Origin: Desulfolithobacter dissulfuricans
GTDB lineage: Bacteria > Desulfobacterota > Desulfobulbia > Desulfobulbales > Desulfobulbaceae
Assembly (NCBI RefSeq): GCF_025998535.1
Contig: NZ_AP024233.1
Span: forward strand, 3,186,001-3,250,000
Direction: 5' to 3'
Length of the DNA stretch: 64,000 nt
Part shown: positions 1-9,689 of the stretch, piece by piece
How positions within the stretch are numbered: the stretch's first letter is position 1
Layout of the letters: each line of letters starts with the position of its first letter
Made by a program: the position numbers and the translations under genes
Notes under the pieces: generated by a model
The model's database searches: none
Told to the model about the DNA's origin: nothing
The model's input: only the letters and a program-made list of their open reading frames with translations

Positions 1-417
1 GACAAAATCCAGGCATTCCTCGCTGATGCGGCGGATCTCCTCTTCTTCCCGCCGCTGGGTCGGGGTGTGGAAAATCGCTCCCAGAGCCCCGGCCGAGGTT
101 CGGCAATGCTGACCGGACATCACGTTTTCAAGCACCGACATGGATTTGAACAGACGCAGGTTCTGAAAGGTCCGGGCCATGCCCTTGCGGGTGATGCGGT
201 GCGGCTTGAGGCCGGTTATCCTCCGGCCGTCAAAGATGATCCGGCCGGAGTCCGGCCGGTAAAAGCCGGTCAGGCAGTTGAAAACCGAGGTCTTTCCGGC
301 GCCGTTGGGACCGATCAGACTGGCGATACTGCCCTTTTCCACCGAAAAGCTGAGACCACGGATGACCTGCAGCCCGGCAAAGCTCAGACAGAGATCAGTT
401 ACTTCAAGAAGTGCCAT
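1..417 (-). CDS. livG: Branched-chain amino acid ABC transporter ATPase LivG (partial)
   Basis: This is the N-terminal 139 residues of an ABC ATPase; the C-terminal part lies beyond the left edge. It energises uptake of branched-chain amino acids, or a related substrate, through the LivHM channel at the inner membrane. The Walker A motif GPNGAGKT is at residues 36-43 and a Q-loop glutamine follows in ARTFQNLRLF (about residue 85). The fold start and the TFQNLRLF signature are typical of LivG rather than LivF. The ATG at 415-417 lies 43 bases beyond the livM stop, so this is the last visible gene of the livJ-livH-livM-livG run. A livF gene would be expected further left but is not in the window. 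Confidence 0.93.
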   Translation of the reverse strand, partial: MALLEVTDLCLSFAGLQVIRGLSFSVEKGSIASLIGPNGAGKTSVFNCLTGFYRPDSGRIIFDGRRITGLKPHRITRKGMARTFQNLRLFKSMSVLENVMSGQHCRTSAGALGAIFHTPTQRREEEEIRRISEECLDFV

Positions 418-460
418 ATCGTCGTTTCAGTGGGTTGAGTTACGCTCCGGGCGGACATCA

Positions 461-1417
461 TCAGGACCTCTTTTCCGGCCAGATGCCCTCGGGCCGGTAC
501 AGCATGATCACCAGCATGACAATGGCAAAGACCAGCATCCGCATGGAACCGAGATCGCGAAACACCTCGGGAAAGAGCACCAGGGCAAAGGCGCCGACAA
601 TCACTCCCGGGATCTTGCCCATACCGCCCAGGACCACGCCGAGAAGTATCAGCACCGACTGGGTGAAGGTGAATGTTTCCGGAGAGATGGCGGTCATCTT
701 GGCGGCAAAGAAACAGCCCGCCACCCCGCCGAACACCGCCCCGATCACATAGGCGTACAGCTTGACGGAAACCCGGCCGATACCCATGGCCTCGGCCGCG
801 TCCTCATCCTCGCGCACGTACTGCCAGGCCCGGCCCAGGCGAGAGTTCTGCAGCCGGTAGCTGATGAAACAGGCCAGGATGGCCAGCAGAAGAAACACGT
901 AGTAGAAGTGATGGATCCCGCTCAGTTCCATGCCGAAAAAATGGGGCCGTTCGATGCCGATCAGGCCGCTGGCTCCACCGGTGATCTTCAGGTTGCGGGC
1001 TACGATGCGGACGATCTCGCCAAAACCCAGCGTAACGATGGCCAGGTAATCGCTCCGCAGCCGCAGGGTGGGCCCGCCGATGACGATCCCGGCCAGCATG
1101 GAGCAGGCCACGGCCACCGGAATGGTCAGCCAGAAGTTGACCCCGAACTGCGAGGTCAGGATACCGGTGGTATAGGCCCCGACAGCAAAAAAAGCCGCAT
1201 AGCCCAGGTCCAGCAGCCCGGCATAGCCGACCACGATATTGAGCCCGAGGCAGAGCACCGTATAGAACCAGGCATTGGTCAGCACCTCGAGCACGTAGTT
1301 GCTGGCCACAAGCGGGATCACCATGGCCACACCGGCCAGCACCATCAGCACCACCAGCCGGTTACGCTGCACCTGCAGCCAGCCCGGCCATCCTGTCATC
1401 ACACCAGGCGTTGCCAT
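461..1417 (-). CDS. livM: Branched-chain amino acid ABC transporter permease LivM
   Basis: A 318-residue inner-membrane permease with about eight to ten hydrophobic segments. It contains the LivM hallmarks GLNIVVGYAGLLDLG near residue 58 and the cytoplasmic EAA-like loop around AAEAMGIGRVSVKLYAYVIGA. It pairs with LivH to form the translocation pore for substrate delivered by the periplasmic LivJ-type protein. The start ATG is 3 bases after the livH stop, so the two permeases are almost certainly translationally coupled. Substrate specificity is inferred from family and operon only; LIV-type systems also carry amides, urea or aromatic compounds. Confidence 0.95.
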   Translation of the reverse strand: MATPGVMTGWPGWLQVQRNRLVVLMVLAGVAMVIPLVASNYVLEVLTNAWFYTVLCLGLNIVVGYAGLLDLGYAAFFAVGAYTTGILTSQFGVNFWLTIPVAVACSMLAGIVIGGPTLRLRSDYLAIVTLGFGEIVRIVARNLKITGGASGLIGIERPHFFGMELSGIHHFYYVFLLLAILACFISYRLQNSRLGRAWQYVREDEDAAEAMGIGRVSVKLYAYVIGAVFGGVAGCFFAAKMTAISPETFTFTQSVLILLGVVLGGMGKIPGVIVGAFALVLFPEVFRDLGSMRMLVFAIVMLVIMLYRPEGIWPEKRS

Positions 1418-1420
1418 GGG

Positions 1421-2335
1421 TCACATCCTCTCTATTTCGGTTTTACCAAGCAAACCGGTTGGCTTGAAGATAAGCAGCAGAATCAGGATGCCGAAGGAAA
1501 ACACGTCTTTCCATTCCGTACCAATCGCCGGAATCTGGGTGCCGAAGGCCTCGAGCAGGCCCAGGACCAGCCCGCCGAGCATGGCCCCGGGAATGGAGCC
1601 GATGCCGCCGATCACCGCCGCGGTGAAGGCCTTGAGCCCGATCACAAACCCCATGGCAAAATGAATACTGCCGTAATAGACCCCGGCCATGACCCCGGCC
1701 GCCGTGGCCAGGGCCGAGCCGATGAAAAAGGTCAGGGCTATGACCCGGTTGACATTGATCCCCATGAGCCGGCAGGCATCCTGATCGATGGCAATGGCCC
1801 GCATGGCCTTGCCGTAGAGGGTTTTGTGGACAAAGAGATAGAGCACCACCATCAGAAAGGCGGCCGAGACCACCAGCACGATCTGGGTGTAGGTGACAAA
1901 CACGTTGCCGATATCTACCCCGTCATAGCCGAGATCGGTGATAAAGGCCTTGTATTCGCCGTTGGTCAGAGCCATGACCGTGTTGGACAGCACCATGGAG
2001 ACCGCCAGGGCGGTGATGAGAATGGACAACCGCGGGGCCGAGAGCATGGGCTGATAGGCCACCCGCTGAATGAGCACTCCGAGCAGCCCCACGGCCAGCA
2101 TACTGAGGACCATGGAGCAGAGAATGGCCGCCCAGCTGTCCCCCAGGAGACCGGAGATGGCTGACAGGATCAGGAAGCCGACAAAAGAGCCGACCATGTA
2201 CAGATCGCCATGGGCGAAATTCAGCAGCTTGATGATCCCGTAGACCATGGTGTAGCCCAGGGCCACCAGGGCGTAGAACGAACCGAGAATCAGGCCGTTG
2301 GCCAGCTGCTGCAGAAATATGTCAAGGTTGGACAT
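1421..2335 (-). CDS. livH: Branched-chain amino acid ABC transporter permease LivH
   Basis: A 304-residue LivH-type permease. I start it at the ATG of MSNLDIFLQQLANGL; the open frame extends about 40 residues further upstream, but that extension is low-complexity and not membrane-like. Signature stretches include the N-terminal GSFYALVALGYTMVYGI and the loop AIAIDQDACRLMGINVNRVIAL, the EAA-type contact with the ATPase. It lies 85 bases after the livJ-like gene and 3 bases before livM. No strong Shine-Dalgarno precedes the chosen start, which is the main doubt about the N-terminus. Confidence 0.93.
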   Translation of the reverse strand: MSNLDIFLQQLANGLILGSFYALVALGYTMVYGIIKLLNFAHGDLYMVGSFVGFLILSAISGLLGDSWAAILCSMVLSMLAVGLLGVLIQRVAYQPMLSAPRLSILITALAVSMVLSNTVMALTNGEYKAFITDLGYDGVDIGNVFVTYTQIVLVVSAAFLMVVLYLFVHKTLYGKAMRAIAIDQDACRLMGINVNRVIALTFFIGSALATAAGVMAGVYYGSIHFAMGFVIGLKAFTAAVIGGIGSIPGAMLGGLVLGLLEAFGTQIPAIGTEWKDVFSFGILILLLIFKPTGLLGKTEIERM

Positions 2336-2420
2336 GGGAGATCTTTGAATTCCGACACAGGGTAGCAGGGTAACAGGCCCCCTGCCCGGCACCTCACCGG
2401 ACAGGGGACGACAGGTCAGG

Positions 2421-3536
2421 CTACTGATACAGGGTCCACTTGCCACCCTTGGCAACCAGAATCACAAAGTTGCTCTTGGCCAGGGTGTTCTTGTCGGTGA
2501 AGGAAATTGGCCCGGCAATACCCTGAAAATCCCTGGTCTCGGCCAGGGCCTTGATAATGGCCTTCTTGTCGGTGGTTCCGGCCCGGGTGATGGCATCGGC
2601 CATCAGCTTCATGCCGTCATAGGCCAGGGCGGCATAGGCATCGGGATTCTGCTTGAAGGTTTTGCGGTAGTTGTCGGCAAAGGTCTTGGCAGCCGGCAGA
2701 TACTCCACCGTGGGGTTGGAGAAGCAGTAGACACCCTCGGCGGCCCGGCCGGCGATCTCAAGCAGTTTCGGCGAGTTGGAGCCATCGCCAACCGCGATGA
2801 GCTTGCGGTATCCGGCCTGGCGCAGCTGCTTGATAACCATGGCGCCGTCCGCGTAGTAGGCGGTCCAGAACACGGCGTCCGGCCGCTTGGACTTGATCCG
2901 GGTCACCAGGGCCGACTGATCCTGCTCACCCTTGTTCACCACCTCATAGGCCACAACCTCGTTCCCCATACCGGTCCATTTTTCCCTGGTCAGCCGGGCA
3001 AGGTCCTCGGAATAGCCGTCACCCTGGTGGATGATGGCCAGCCGCTTGACACCTTTTTTCTTGAACAGGTCCACGGCGGTATTCACCTGGTCGAAACCAG
3101 TGGAGTTGATCTGGAAAGCATTGCCGGGGTTGGCGGTGATCAGCTTGGTGGAGTTGGCCGCCGGGATGACCATGGGGATGCCGGCATCACCGTATATCTT
3201 CAGGGTGGGCAGGGTGGCGCCGGAGCAGTAGCCGCCGACAACCGCGGTCACATCGCTGGAAACCAGCTTGGAAGCAGCCGCGGTGGCCTGCTGCGGATCA
3301 CAGGCATCATCACCGGTGATGGTGACGATCTGCATGCCGAGAACACCGCCCGCATCGTTGATTTCGGACACGGCCAGCTTCATGGCGTTTTCCATATCCT
3401 TGCCCGCGGTGGCCTCGGAGCCGGTGGTCGGCACCATGATTCCGATCTTCAGGTCTGCGGCCACACACGCCTGGCCCAGCATCAGCAAACCAGCCAGGGC
3501 TCCACCAATCGCTGCCAACATTGTTCTCTTCTTCAC
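2421..3536 (-). CDS. Branched-chain amino acid ABC transporter substrate-binding protein (LivJ-like)
   Basis: A periplasmic binding protein of about 371 residues for the LivHMG transporter. Translation most likely starts at the GTG at 3534-3536, because the perfect Shine-Dalgarno AAAGGAGG lies 5 bases before it. This gives the signal peptide VKKRTMLAAIGG...ACVAADLKIG with cleavage near ACVAA. The mature protein begins with the type I fold strand LKIGIMVPTTG and holds the LIV-family core VSEINDAGGVLG and GDDACDPQQATAAASKLV. An upstream extension of the open frame to 3689 has no RBS and is rejected. It is the first gene of the liv operon. Confidence 0.94.
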   Translation of the reverse strand: MKKRTMLAAIGGALAGLLMLGQACVAADLKIGIMVPTTGSEATAGKDMENAMKLAVSEINDAGGVLGMQIVTITGDDACDPQQATAAASKLVSSDVTAVVGGYCSGATLPTLKIYGDAGIPMVIPAANSTKLITANPGNAFQINSTGFDQVNTAVDLFKKKGVKRLAIIHQGDGYSEDLARLTREKWTGMGNEVVAYEVVNKGEQDQSALVTRIKSKRPDAVFWTAYYADGAMVIKQLRQAGYRKLIAVGDGSNSPKLLEIAGRAAEGVYCFSNPTVEYLPAAKTFADNYRKTFKQNPDAYAALAYDGMKLMADAITRAGTTDKKAIIKALAETRDFQGIAGPISFTDKNTLAKSNFVILVAKGGKWTLYQ

Positions 3537-3633
3537 TGCGACCTCCTTTGCAAATAGAAATAGATCTCTTCTACTCTCTCTGTTTCTGTTTTCGCCAGCG
3601 CAAAAACACAACACAAAGCATTTCAAATGATGA

Positions 3634-3652
3634 TCAGACGGGCATCGTCTGA
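3634..3652. promoter_or_regulatory. Inverted repeat upstream of the liv operon
   Basis: TCAGACG-GGCAT-CGTCTGA is a perfect 7-bp inverted repeat with a 5-base centre, about 100 bases upstream of the livJ-like start. It lies in the 344-base divergent gap shared with the EamA gene. Position and symmetry fit an operator, but no regulator gene is adjacent and no clear promoter was assigned around it. Confidence 0.3.
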
Positions 3653-3880
3653 ACTCAAACCCTATAGCGTATAACAAATTTCGACGCATGGCAAAAGTAC
3701 GTCTTTGCCTGGGGGAGAATAATTTTCAGGATGAACATGGGAAGAGGCAAACGAAACAGGTTTGTTTCCTGTACGAATCCCGGTATATAGGAGGAAACCA
3801 ATGAAGGAATCGAACCCAGGGGAATCCCGGGAGTATTTTCCCCCGATGTACCTGTTTTCAGGAACTGACAGGCAAAGAAC

Positions 3881-4771
3881 ATGAAAAACCAGACCAGGGC
3901 ATACCTGCTGACCACACTGGTCATTACCTTCTGGGCCACCGCGGCGTCGGCCTTCAAGATCGCCCTCCGGTACGTGACACCCTATACCCTGCTCCTGTAC
4001 TCGATCCTCTTTTCCACCATGGCCCTGCTGGGTATCATGGTATGGCAGGGACGGCTTGGCCATCTCAGAACGATTCGGGGCAAAACCCTTGCCAAGGCGG
4101 CACTGCTCGGATTCCTGAACCCTTTCCTGTACTACGTGGTCCTGTTCAAGGCCTACGCCATCCTGCCCGGCCAGATCGCCATGTCCCTCAACTACGGCTG
4201 GCCCCTGGTCCTGACCATCCTCTCGGTGCCGATCCTCCGCCAGCATCTGAGCCGCAGCCAGCTCCTGGCCATCATTGTCAGTTTTCTCGGCGCAGTGATC
4301 ATTGCCACCCGGGGAGAGTTCACCAGTTTCGGCGATGTCAGCCGGGCAGGCGTACTGCTGGCCGCCGGGAGCACCGTGATCTGGGCCACCTTCTGGCTCT
4401 TCAACGCCCGGGATGGCCTGGACCCGGTGAGCAAACTGTTCACCGGTTTCTGCTTCGGTCTCTTCTACACCGCCCTGTTCAGCCCGCTGGCCGGCACCAT
4501 CGAGCTGCCCCCCACCCGGGCCTGGCTGCCGCTCATCTACGTCGGCCTCTTTGAAATGGGCATCACCTACGTCCTCTGGCTCACCGCCCTGCAGCTCACC
4601 ACCACGGCGGCAAAAATCGGCAACCTGATCTACATCACCCCGTTTTTCTCCCTGGTCATCCTCAACCTGGTCGTGGGCGAAAAAATCCATCCCGCCACCT
4701 TCATCGGCCTCTTCCTCATCGTAAGCTCCATCATCTTCCAGAGCATGCAGACAAAGAAGCAGCAGGCCTGA
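3881..4771 (+). CDS. EamA/DMT-superfamily transporter
   Basis: A 296-residue inner-membrane protein with about ten hydrophobic segments arranged as two EamA halves. The first half covers roughly residues 8-140 and the second 150-290. The repeat-end signatures are AMSLNYGWPLVLTILSVPIL and IGNLIYITPFFSLVILNLVVGEKI. Drug/metabolite transporters of this type export amino acids, metabolites or drugs; the substrate cannot be told here. It is divergent from the liv operon and ends 53 bases before the first CRISPR repeat, so it marks the left border of the accessory island. Confidence 0.88.
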   Translation: MKNQTRAYLLTTLVITFWATAASAFKIALRYVTPYTLLLYSILFSTMALLGIMVWQGRLGHLRTIRGKTLAKAALLGFLNPFLYYVVLFKAYAILPGQIAMSLNYGWPLVLTILSVPILRQHLSRSQLLAIIVSFLGAVIIATRGEFTSFGDVSRAGVLLAAGSTVIWATFWLFNARDGLDPVSKLFTGFCFGLFYTALFSPLAGTIELPPTRAWLPLIYVGLFEMGITYVLWLTALQLTTTAAKIGNLIYITPFFSLVILNLVVGEKIHPATFIGLFLIVSSIIFQSMQTKKQQA

Positions 4772-5185
4772 AAAGGCACCTCACATCCTCAAGCACCGAA
4801 GCTGCCCCGGCACCCACAATGCCGGTTTCAATCCATGCCCCCGCGTGGGGGGCGACCATCTCTGTAGCAATCTTCCCCAACTCAGTAGCCGTTTCAATCC
4901 ACGCCCCCGCGTGGGGGGCGACTTGTAGATGCCCACCCAGTCAACCAGGCCGGCGCCGTTTCAATCCACGCCCCGCGTGGGGGCGACTGGTGTGGGTTGG
5001 GTAAAACGAGATTTCAGACTTGTTTCAATCCACGCCCCGCGTGGGGGGCGACTTGTGGCGATCGTGACCGTGCTGGTCGTATCAAATGTTTCAATCCACG
5101 CCCCCGCGTGGGGGGCGACACTGTGTCACGTCCATCTATATATGTAATTTCACGTTTCAATCCACGCCCCCGCGTGGGGGGCGAC

Positions 5186-5350
5186 GGTTGCTGAGATAGC
5201 AAAGGGTAGCAGGTTGAGAGTTTCAATCCACGCCCCCGCGTGGGGGGCGACCTGGTTTTTAATATACAGCGGTATTTTGTAGAAAGTTTCAATCCACGCC
5301 CCCGCGTGGGGGGCGACCGATTTTGTTGTCAAGCGGGTAGTGCCGCAGAT
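5186..5350. repeat. Duplicated spacer block, leader-distal copy (A-B-C)
   Basis: Three consecutive spacers at 5186-5219 (A, starts GGTTGCTGAGATAGC), 5252-5285 (B, starts CTGGTTTTTAATATAC) and 5318-5350 (C, starts CGATTTTGTTGTCAAG) recur base for base at 6175, 6240 and 6437. Identical spacers in one array indicate recombination between repeats, not independent acquisition. Confidence 0.95.
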
Positions 5351-6174
5351 GTTTCAATCCACGCCCCGCGTGGGGGGCGACCGGGCGGGCCGCCATCTTA
5401 CGTGTCCCGTCTTCAAGTTTCAATCCACGCCCCCGCGTGGGGGCGACTTTACAGCTCTCGGGGCAAACAATATACCCTTCAGGTTTCAATCCACGCCCCC
5501 GCGTGGGGGGCGACGGGAGTAACCGTGCCGGGATTTGCTATGAGCAGAGTTTCAATCCACGCCCCCGCGTGGGGGGCGACTGCACTACATTGAACAAATG
5601 CGACGGCATCCGCAGTTTCAATCCACGCCCCCGCGTGGGGGGCGACGTCATCCACACTGGCTGCTGCGTAGTCCTGCATGTTTCAATCCACGCCCCCGCG
5701 TGGGGGGCGACGGGGCCACGGTGGGGCCAGGTGCCATGGCCTGGGGTTTCAATCCACGCCCCGCGTGGGGGGCGACGTACGGTACATCGGCCCGGGCTCC
5801 ATACCCGGTGACGTTTCAATCCACGCCCCCGCGTGGGGGGCGACGTTTGAGTGTCACGAGCGCTTACATGGGCGGAAAGTTTCAATCCACGCCCCCGCGT
5901 GGGGGGCGACCATTCCGGGCTGATATTTTCTGACACATACCAGTGTTTCAATCCACGCCCCCGCGTGGGGGGCGACTTAGTTATTTTCTCAAGCGACCGG
6001 CTACCAAAATGTTTCAATCCACGCCCCCGCGTGGGGGCGACCATTTTAGACCCCTTTGCAAATCATCAATTGAATAGTTTCAATCCACGCCCCCGCGTGG
6101 GGGGCGACGTGACGATCCTGTTTATGCGGGATAATGACGAAGGGTTTCAATCCACGCCCCCGCGTGGGGGCGAC

Positions 6175-6472
<298 letters not shown>

Positions 6473-6767
6473 TCAATCCACGCCCCGCGTGGGGGCGACC
6501 GCTTTTACGACATCGAGCCGGATCCGCTCGGCATGTTTCAATCCACGCCCCCGCGTGGGGGGCGACCTTGTGATGCGCCTGTATCTTGTTGCCAGGACTA
6601 TGTTTCAATCCACGCCCCCGCGTGGGGGGCGACTTAAAATAGCAGGTCCTAAGCCGCGTGAATTTAAGTTTCAATCCACGCCCCGCGTGGGGGGCGACAT
6701 AAGGATTTTTTGAGGGGATGGTATACATGATGTTTCAATCCACGCCCCCGCGTGGGGGGCGACACAA

Positions 6768-6784
6768 CCCCGCGTGGGGGCGAC
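6768..6784 (-). repeat. Truncated CRISPR repeat with 4-base spacer remnant
   Basis: After the full repeat at 6732-6763 comes only ACAA, then 17 bases matching the right half of a repeat (CCCCGCGTGGGGGCGAC), then a normal 34-base spacer. About 15 bases of repeat and roughly 30 of spacer are missing, consistent with an internal deletion. On the crRNA strand this unit lacks the GGATTGAAAC handle, so the spacer to its left in transcript order is unlikely to mature normally. Confidence 0.85.
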
Positions 6785-7511
6785 GCCTGGTAAAATGGTC
6801 ACGCATTACTGATTTCTTGTTTCAATCCACGCCCCCGCGTGGGGGGCGACCTTGTAAACAAAAAAATGCATTATTTTGAAAAAGTTTCAATCCACGCCCC
6901 CGCGTGGGGGGCGACCACCGAGTACAACCCCGACCGATTCGCCGAAACGGTTTCAATCCACGCCCCCGCGTGGGGGGCGACGCAATTGACGGCTATGCTT
7001 TGGACTAGTGCAGCAGGTTTCAATCCACGCCCCCGCGTGGGGGGCGACTCAAGCTAAATGCTTGAAAGAGTGAAGTTTTCCAGTTTCAATCCACGCCCCC
7101 GCGTGGGGGGCGACGTATTAAAAGACGGTTTTTTGACATAGTGACAATGTTTCAATCCACGCCCCCGCGTGGGGGGCGACGGATTGCCAACCTTAAGCAC
7201 GCTATCGATACCCAGTTTCAATCCACGCCCCCGCGTGGGGGGCGACGCCAAACGAACAACCTTAAAATCCCGCATATTGAGTTTCAATCCACGCCCCCGC
7301 GTGGGGGGCGACCCCGGTCTGTTAAGTCAACCATCTCTCGCCTTAAGTTTCAATCCACGCCCCCGCGTGGGGGGCGACGCTGTCTTGCCCTCATTCTCCG
7401 TACTCTTGTACGGTTTCAATCCACGCCCCCGCGTGGGGGGCGACGCTGAAAAAGAGTTCTCCCGGTCCTGGGAGCCTGAGTTTCAATCCACGCCCCCGCG
7501 TGGGGGGCGAC

Positions 7512-7728
7512 TGTCAGCTTTTTCTGGCAGAGCTGACAAGGAGGAAAAGCATTTTTTTGCGAACCTCTCAAACTGCATGGCAACACTCTCTTAGCACATC
7601 CGCTCAAAAATAAAAAATATTGCAAATACAGAAAGATAATCAAAATGCGAACCTCTACGGGAAACCATGCCCACTAAGGGTTCGCAGTGCCATAAACATT
7701 TTTCAGATAATCCCCTCCTTATATGCTG
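7512..7728 (-). promoter_or_regulatory. CRISPR leader
   Basis: This 217-base, comparatively AT-rich segment lies between cas2 and the first repeat, on the side opposite the degenerate repeat, as expected of a leader. Directly against the repeat is an 8-bp inverted repeat, TGTCAGCT...AGCTGACA (7512-7538, 11-base loop). TGCGAACCTCT occurs twice (7558-7568 and 7646-7656), with an inverted GGTTCGCA at 7679-7686. These may be Cas1-Cas2 or host-factor docking sites. On the minus strand TTGATT and TATTTT, 18 bases apart, could serve as a weak promoter for the precursor RNA. Confidence 0.75.
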
Positions 7729-8019
7729 TTATACCAGCAACAGTCCCTCCTGGTCCACTCCCGGTTTGGCACCCACATGCTCCACCCGCCGCTTCCAGTT
7801 GGAACCAAGATAGTAAAAACGCAGGCTGTCGGTCTCCGGATCGATCACATCAACCAACTGCTGGCGCATCACGGTCCATTGGGCCGGATCGACCAGGCAT
7901 TCGAACACGGAAAACTGCACCCGCTGACCATAGTTCTTGCACACCTTGGCCACCCTGCGCAAACGCCGCCGACCTGCCTTGTCAATGGTTGACACATCAT
8001 AGCTCACCAACACAAACAT
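7729..8019 (-). CDS. cas2: CRISPR-associated endoribonuclease Cas2
   Basis: A 96-residue Cas2, the dimeric core of the Cas1-Cas2 spacer integrase. I start at MFVLVSYDVST because GAGG lies just upstream; the open frame reaches 18 residues further but into cas1. The first strand VLVSYDV with Asp8 and the following RRRLRRVAKVCKNYGQRVQFSVFEC are the Cas2 ferredoxin-like fold signature, and the length fits the 90-100 residue family. It is 7 bases downstream of cas1 and is the last gene before the leader. Confidence 0.96.
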   Translation of the reverse strand: MFVLVSYDVSTIDKAGRRRLRRVAKVCKNYGQRVQFSVFECLVDPAQWTVMRQQLVDVIDPETDSLRFYYLGSNWKRRVEHVGAKPGVDQEGLLLV

Positions 8020-8026
8020 AAATACC

Positions 8027-9058
8027 TCACTGCCAGCAAAACACGGGATAGCCGTCCAGATCGCCCCGGACATGCCGGGCCAGAAGCAGGGCCTGGGTAT
8101 GGAACAGCAGGCCGATGGGCATCTTTTCCTGCAAAAAGGGGTGGGTCACAACATCCTGCTTGCGCTTTTGATATGCCACCAGCACAGTCTTGCGGGTATC
8201 GTCATCCATGAGCACGGCCCCGGTCTCCGTCTGCCGGAAGCCCTTACTTTTGACCTGGCCAAGATTTATCAGGGACAGGGCCAGGCGGTCGGCAAGATAG
8301 GGCCTGAATTCTTCCATCAAGTCAAGGGCCAGACCAGGCCTGCCCGGCCGGTCCCGATGCAGAAACCCTACTGCCGTATCAAGCCCGGTGCATTCGAGGG
8401 CGGAGCGGACATCATGCATGAGCAGGGTGTACAGAAACGACAACAAACAGTTGACCCGATCAAGGGGTGGCCTACGGCTGCGCTCTTCGAAGAAAAACTC
8501 CTTCTTGCGGCTGAGAATCAAGTGGTCGAACACTCGAAAATAGACCATGGCACCCTCCCCTTCGTAGCCCCGCAGCCTGTCGAGCGAAGTGCCGACGCGG
8601 ACATGCATGAGAATGGACTTCAGGCGGTCCATAGCCTGTTCTACAACAACGGTGTCCACCTTGTCCGGGTGATCACGCACCACTCGATGCAGCACTTTGC
8701 GGCTGTTGACAATCTTGCCGATGATCACGGCCCTGGCAATGGCGGCCGACCGCTCCGGATCATCCGCCCAGCGGTACTGCTCCCGGCGCAGCAGGACATT
8801 TCCAGAGACCGGGCCCTGAACCCTGGCCAGGAAACGGCCATTTTCGGTCAGAAAACTGATGCAAACATCCCGCTCCGCGCAAAACCCCATGAGAAAAGGG
8901 CTGCACGAAACCTGGCCGAAACAGACAATCCCGTCCAGGGTGTGAATGGGAAGCTGCAAGCGTACCTTGCCCCCAACCTTGACAGCCACGGTCTCGCCCT
9001 CTTTGGCAAGATAGGCTCCCTGGGTAGTCACAAACAGGGTGTTGAGATGTTTTTTCAT
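8027..9058 (-). CDS. cas1: CRISPR-associated integrase Cas1, type I-C
   Basis: A 343-residue Cas1 that integrates prespacers at the leader-repeat junction with Cas2. The N-terminal beta domain covers residues 1-90 and the alpha-helical catalytic domain 110-340. Metal-binding candidates are Glu166 in GYEGEGA, His234 in GFLHRDRPGRPG and Asp246 in LALDLMEEFRP, matching the Glu-His-Asp triad of the family. The start codon shares one base with the cas4 stop (TGATG), a sign of coupled translation. Length and motifs are complete. Confidence 0.97.
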   Translation of the reverse strand: MKKHLNTLFVTTQGAYLAKEGETVAVKVGGKVRLQLPIHTLDGIVCFGQVSCSPFLMGFCAERDVCISFLTENGRFLARVQGPVSGNVLLRREQYRWADDPERSAAIARAVIIGKIVNSRKVLHRVVRDHPDKVDTVVVEQAMDRLKSILMHVRVGTSLDRLRGYEGEGAMVYFRVFDHLILSRKKEFFFEERSRRPPLDRVNCLLSFLYTLLMHDVRSALECTGLDTAVGFLHRDRPGRPGLALDLMEEFRPYLADRLALSLINLGQVKSKGFRQTETGAVLMDDDTRKTVLVAYQKRKQDVVTHPFLQEKMPIGLLFHTQALLLARHVRGDLDGYPVFCWQ

Positions 9059-9687
9059 CAGTCAGCCATCATCCGCTTGAGATACCGTTCCACCCGGTAA
9101 GGCTTTTCCAGGGTTTTCGGCAAACAGAATTCCTTCAAAGAGCAGGAATCGCATTTTTTGTCATACGAGGGTGGCGGGGTTCGGCCCAAGGCGATCAGCT
9201 CATGGAGACGGGCCGCTGTTTCTTCGGTCTCGGCCCGCAGGGATGAATCGAACACCACCGGCTGCCGTCGCCGATTCCTGCCATAAAACAGAGCCCCTTC
9301 CGGCACCTTGACTCCCAACGCCTCTTCGAGGCAGATCGCCTGGGCACAGAGTTGCACCCGGTCCCAGTTCTCCTTCTTGGGCCGGCCCCGCTTATGCTCC
9401 ACCGGAAAGGGCAGCCACTCTCCCGACTCCTGCCGGTGAAACTCCACCACATCGGCCTTGCCGACCAGGCCCAGGCGCAGCGAACGCAGCGGCATGGCAT
9501 ACACCGTGCGGACATCGCCCCGGCTCTCGTGGCCGCCGCCATCCACCCGTTCATGCATCAACCGCCCCTGGGCGGTAAAAAGATTCTCCACCCAGAGCTG
9601 CTCCACATGAATCAGGGCGCACTGCCGCTCGCAGAAAAGGAGGTGCTGCAGGGCGGAGAGGGGCAGGAGATCGTCTTCAGCAAACAT
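9058..9687 (-). CDS. cas4: CRISPR-associated exonuclease Cas4
   Basis: A 209-residue RecB-like Fe-S nuclease that trims prespacers and helps select PAM and orientation in type I-C adaptation. Cysteines 19, 179, 182 and 188 form the predicted 4Fe-4S ligand set, and Asp79 (GKADVVEF), Glu97 and Lys99 (VEHKRG) the nuclease core. I choose the ATG at 9687 rather than the GTG one codon earlier, because GGGGAG sits 5 bases before the ATG. The upstream Fic gene ends inside this junction (TAGTGATG), so the two are tightly coupled. Confidence 0.95.
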   Translation of the reverse strand: MFAEDDLLPLSALQHLLFCERQCALIHVEQLWVENLFTAQGRLMHERVDGGGHESRGDVRTVYAMPLRSLRLGLVGKADVVEFHRQESGEWLPFPVEHKRGRPKKENWDRVQLCAQAICLEEALGVKVPEGALFYGRNRRRQPVVFDSSLRAETEETAARLHELIALGRTPPPSYDKKCDSCSLKEFCLPKTLEKPYRVERYLKRMMAD

Positions 9688-9689
9688 CA

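Noticed and set aside
278-2164. 628-codon open frame on the plus strand opposite livM and livH
   Set aside because: The sequence is His/Gln/Gly-rich low complexity with no fold, typical of the antisense frame of GC-rich genes; both permeases on the other strand are clear.
3680-3700. Sigma-54-like promoter in the liv/EamA gap
   Set aside because: TGG and TTGC elements are present but the spacing between GG and GC is 15 bases rather than 10.
3662-4690. 342-codon minus-strand frame opposite the EamA gene
   Set aside because: Composition is that of an antisense shadow (Glu/Gly/Gln-rich, no motif), while the plus strand encodes a recognisable ten-helix transporter.
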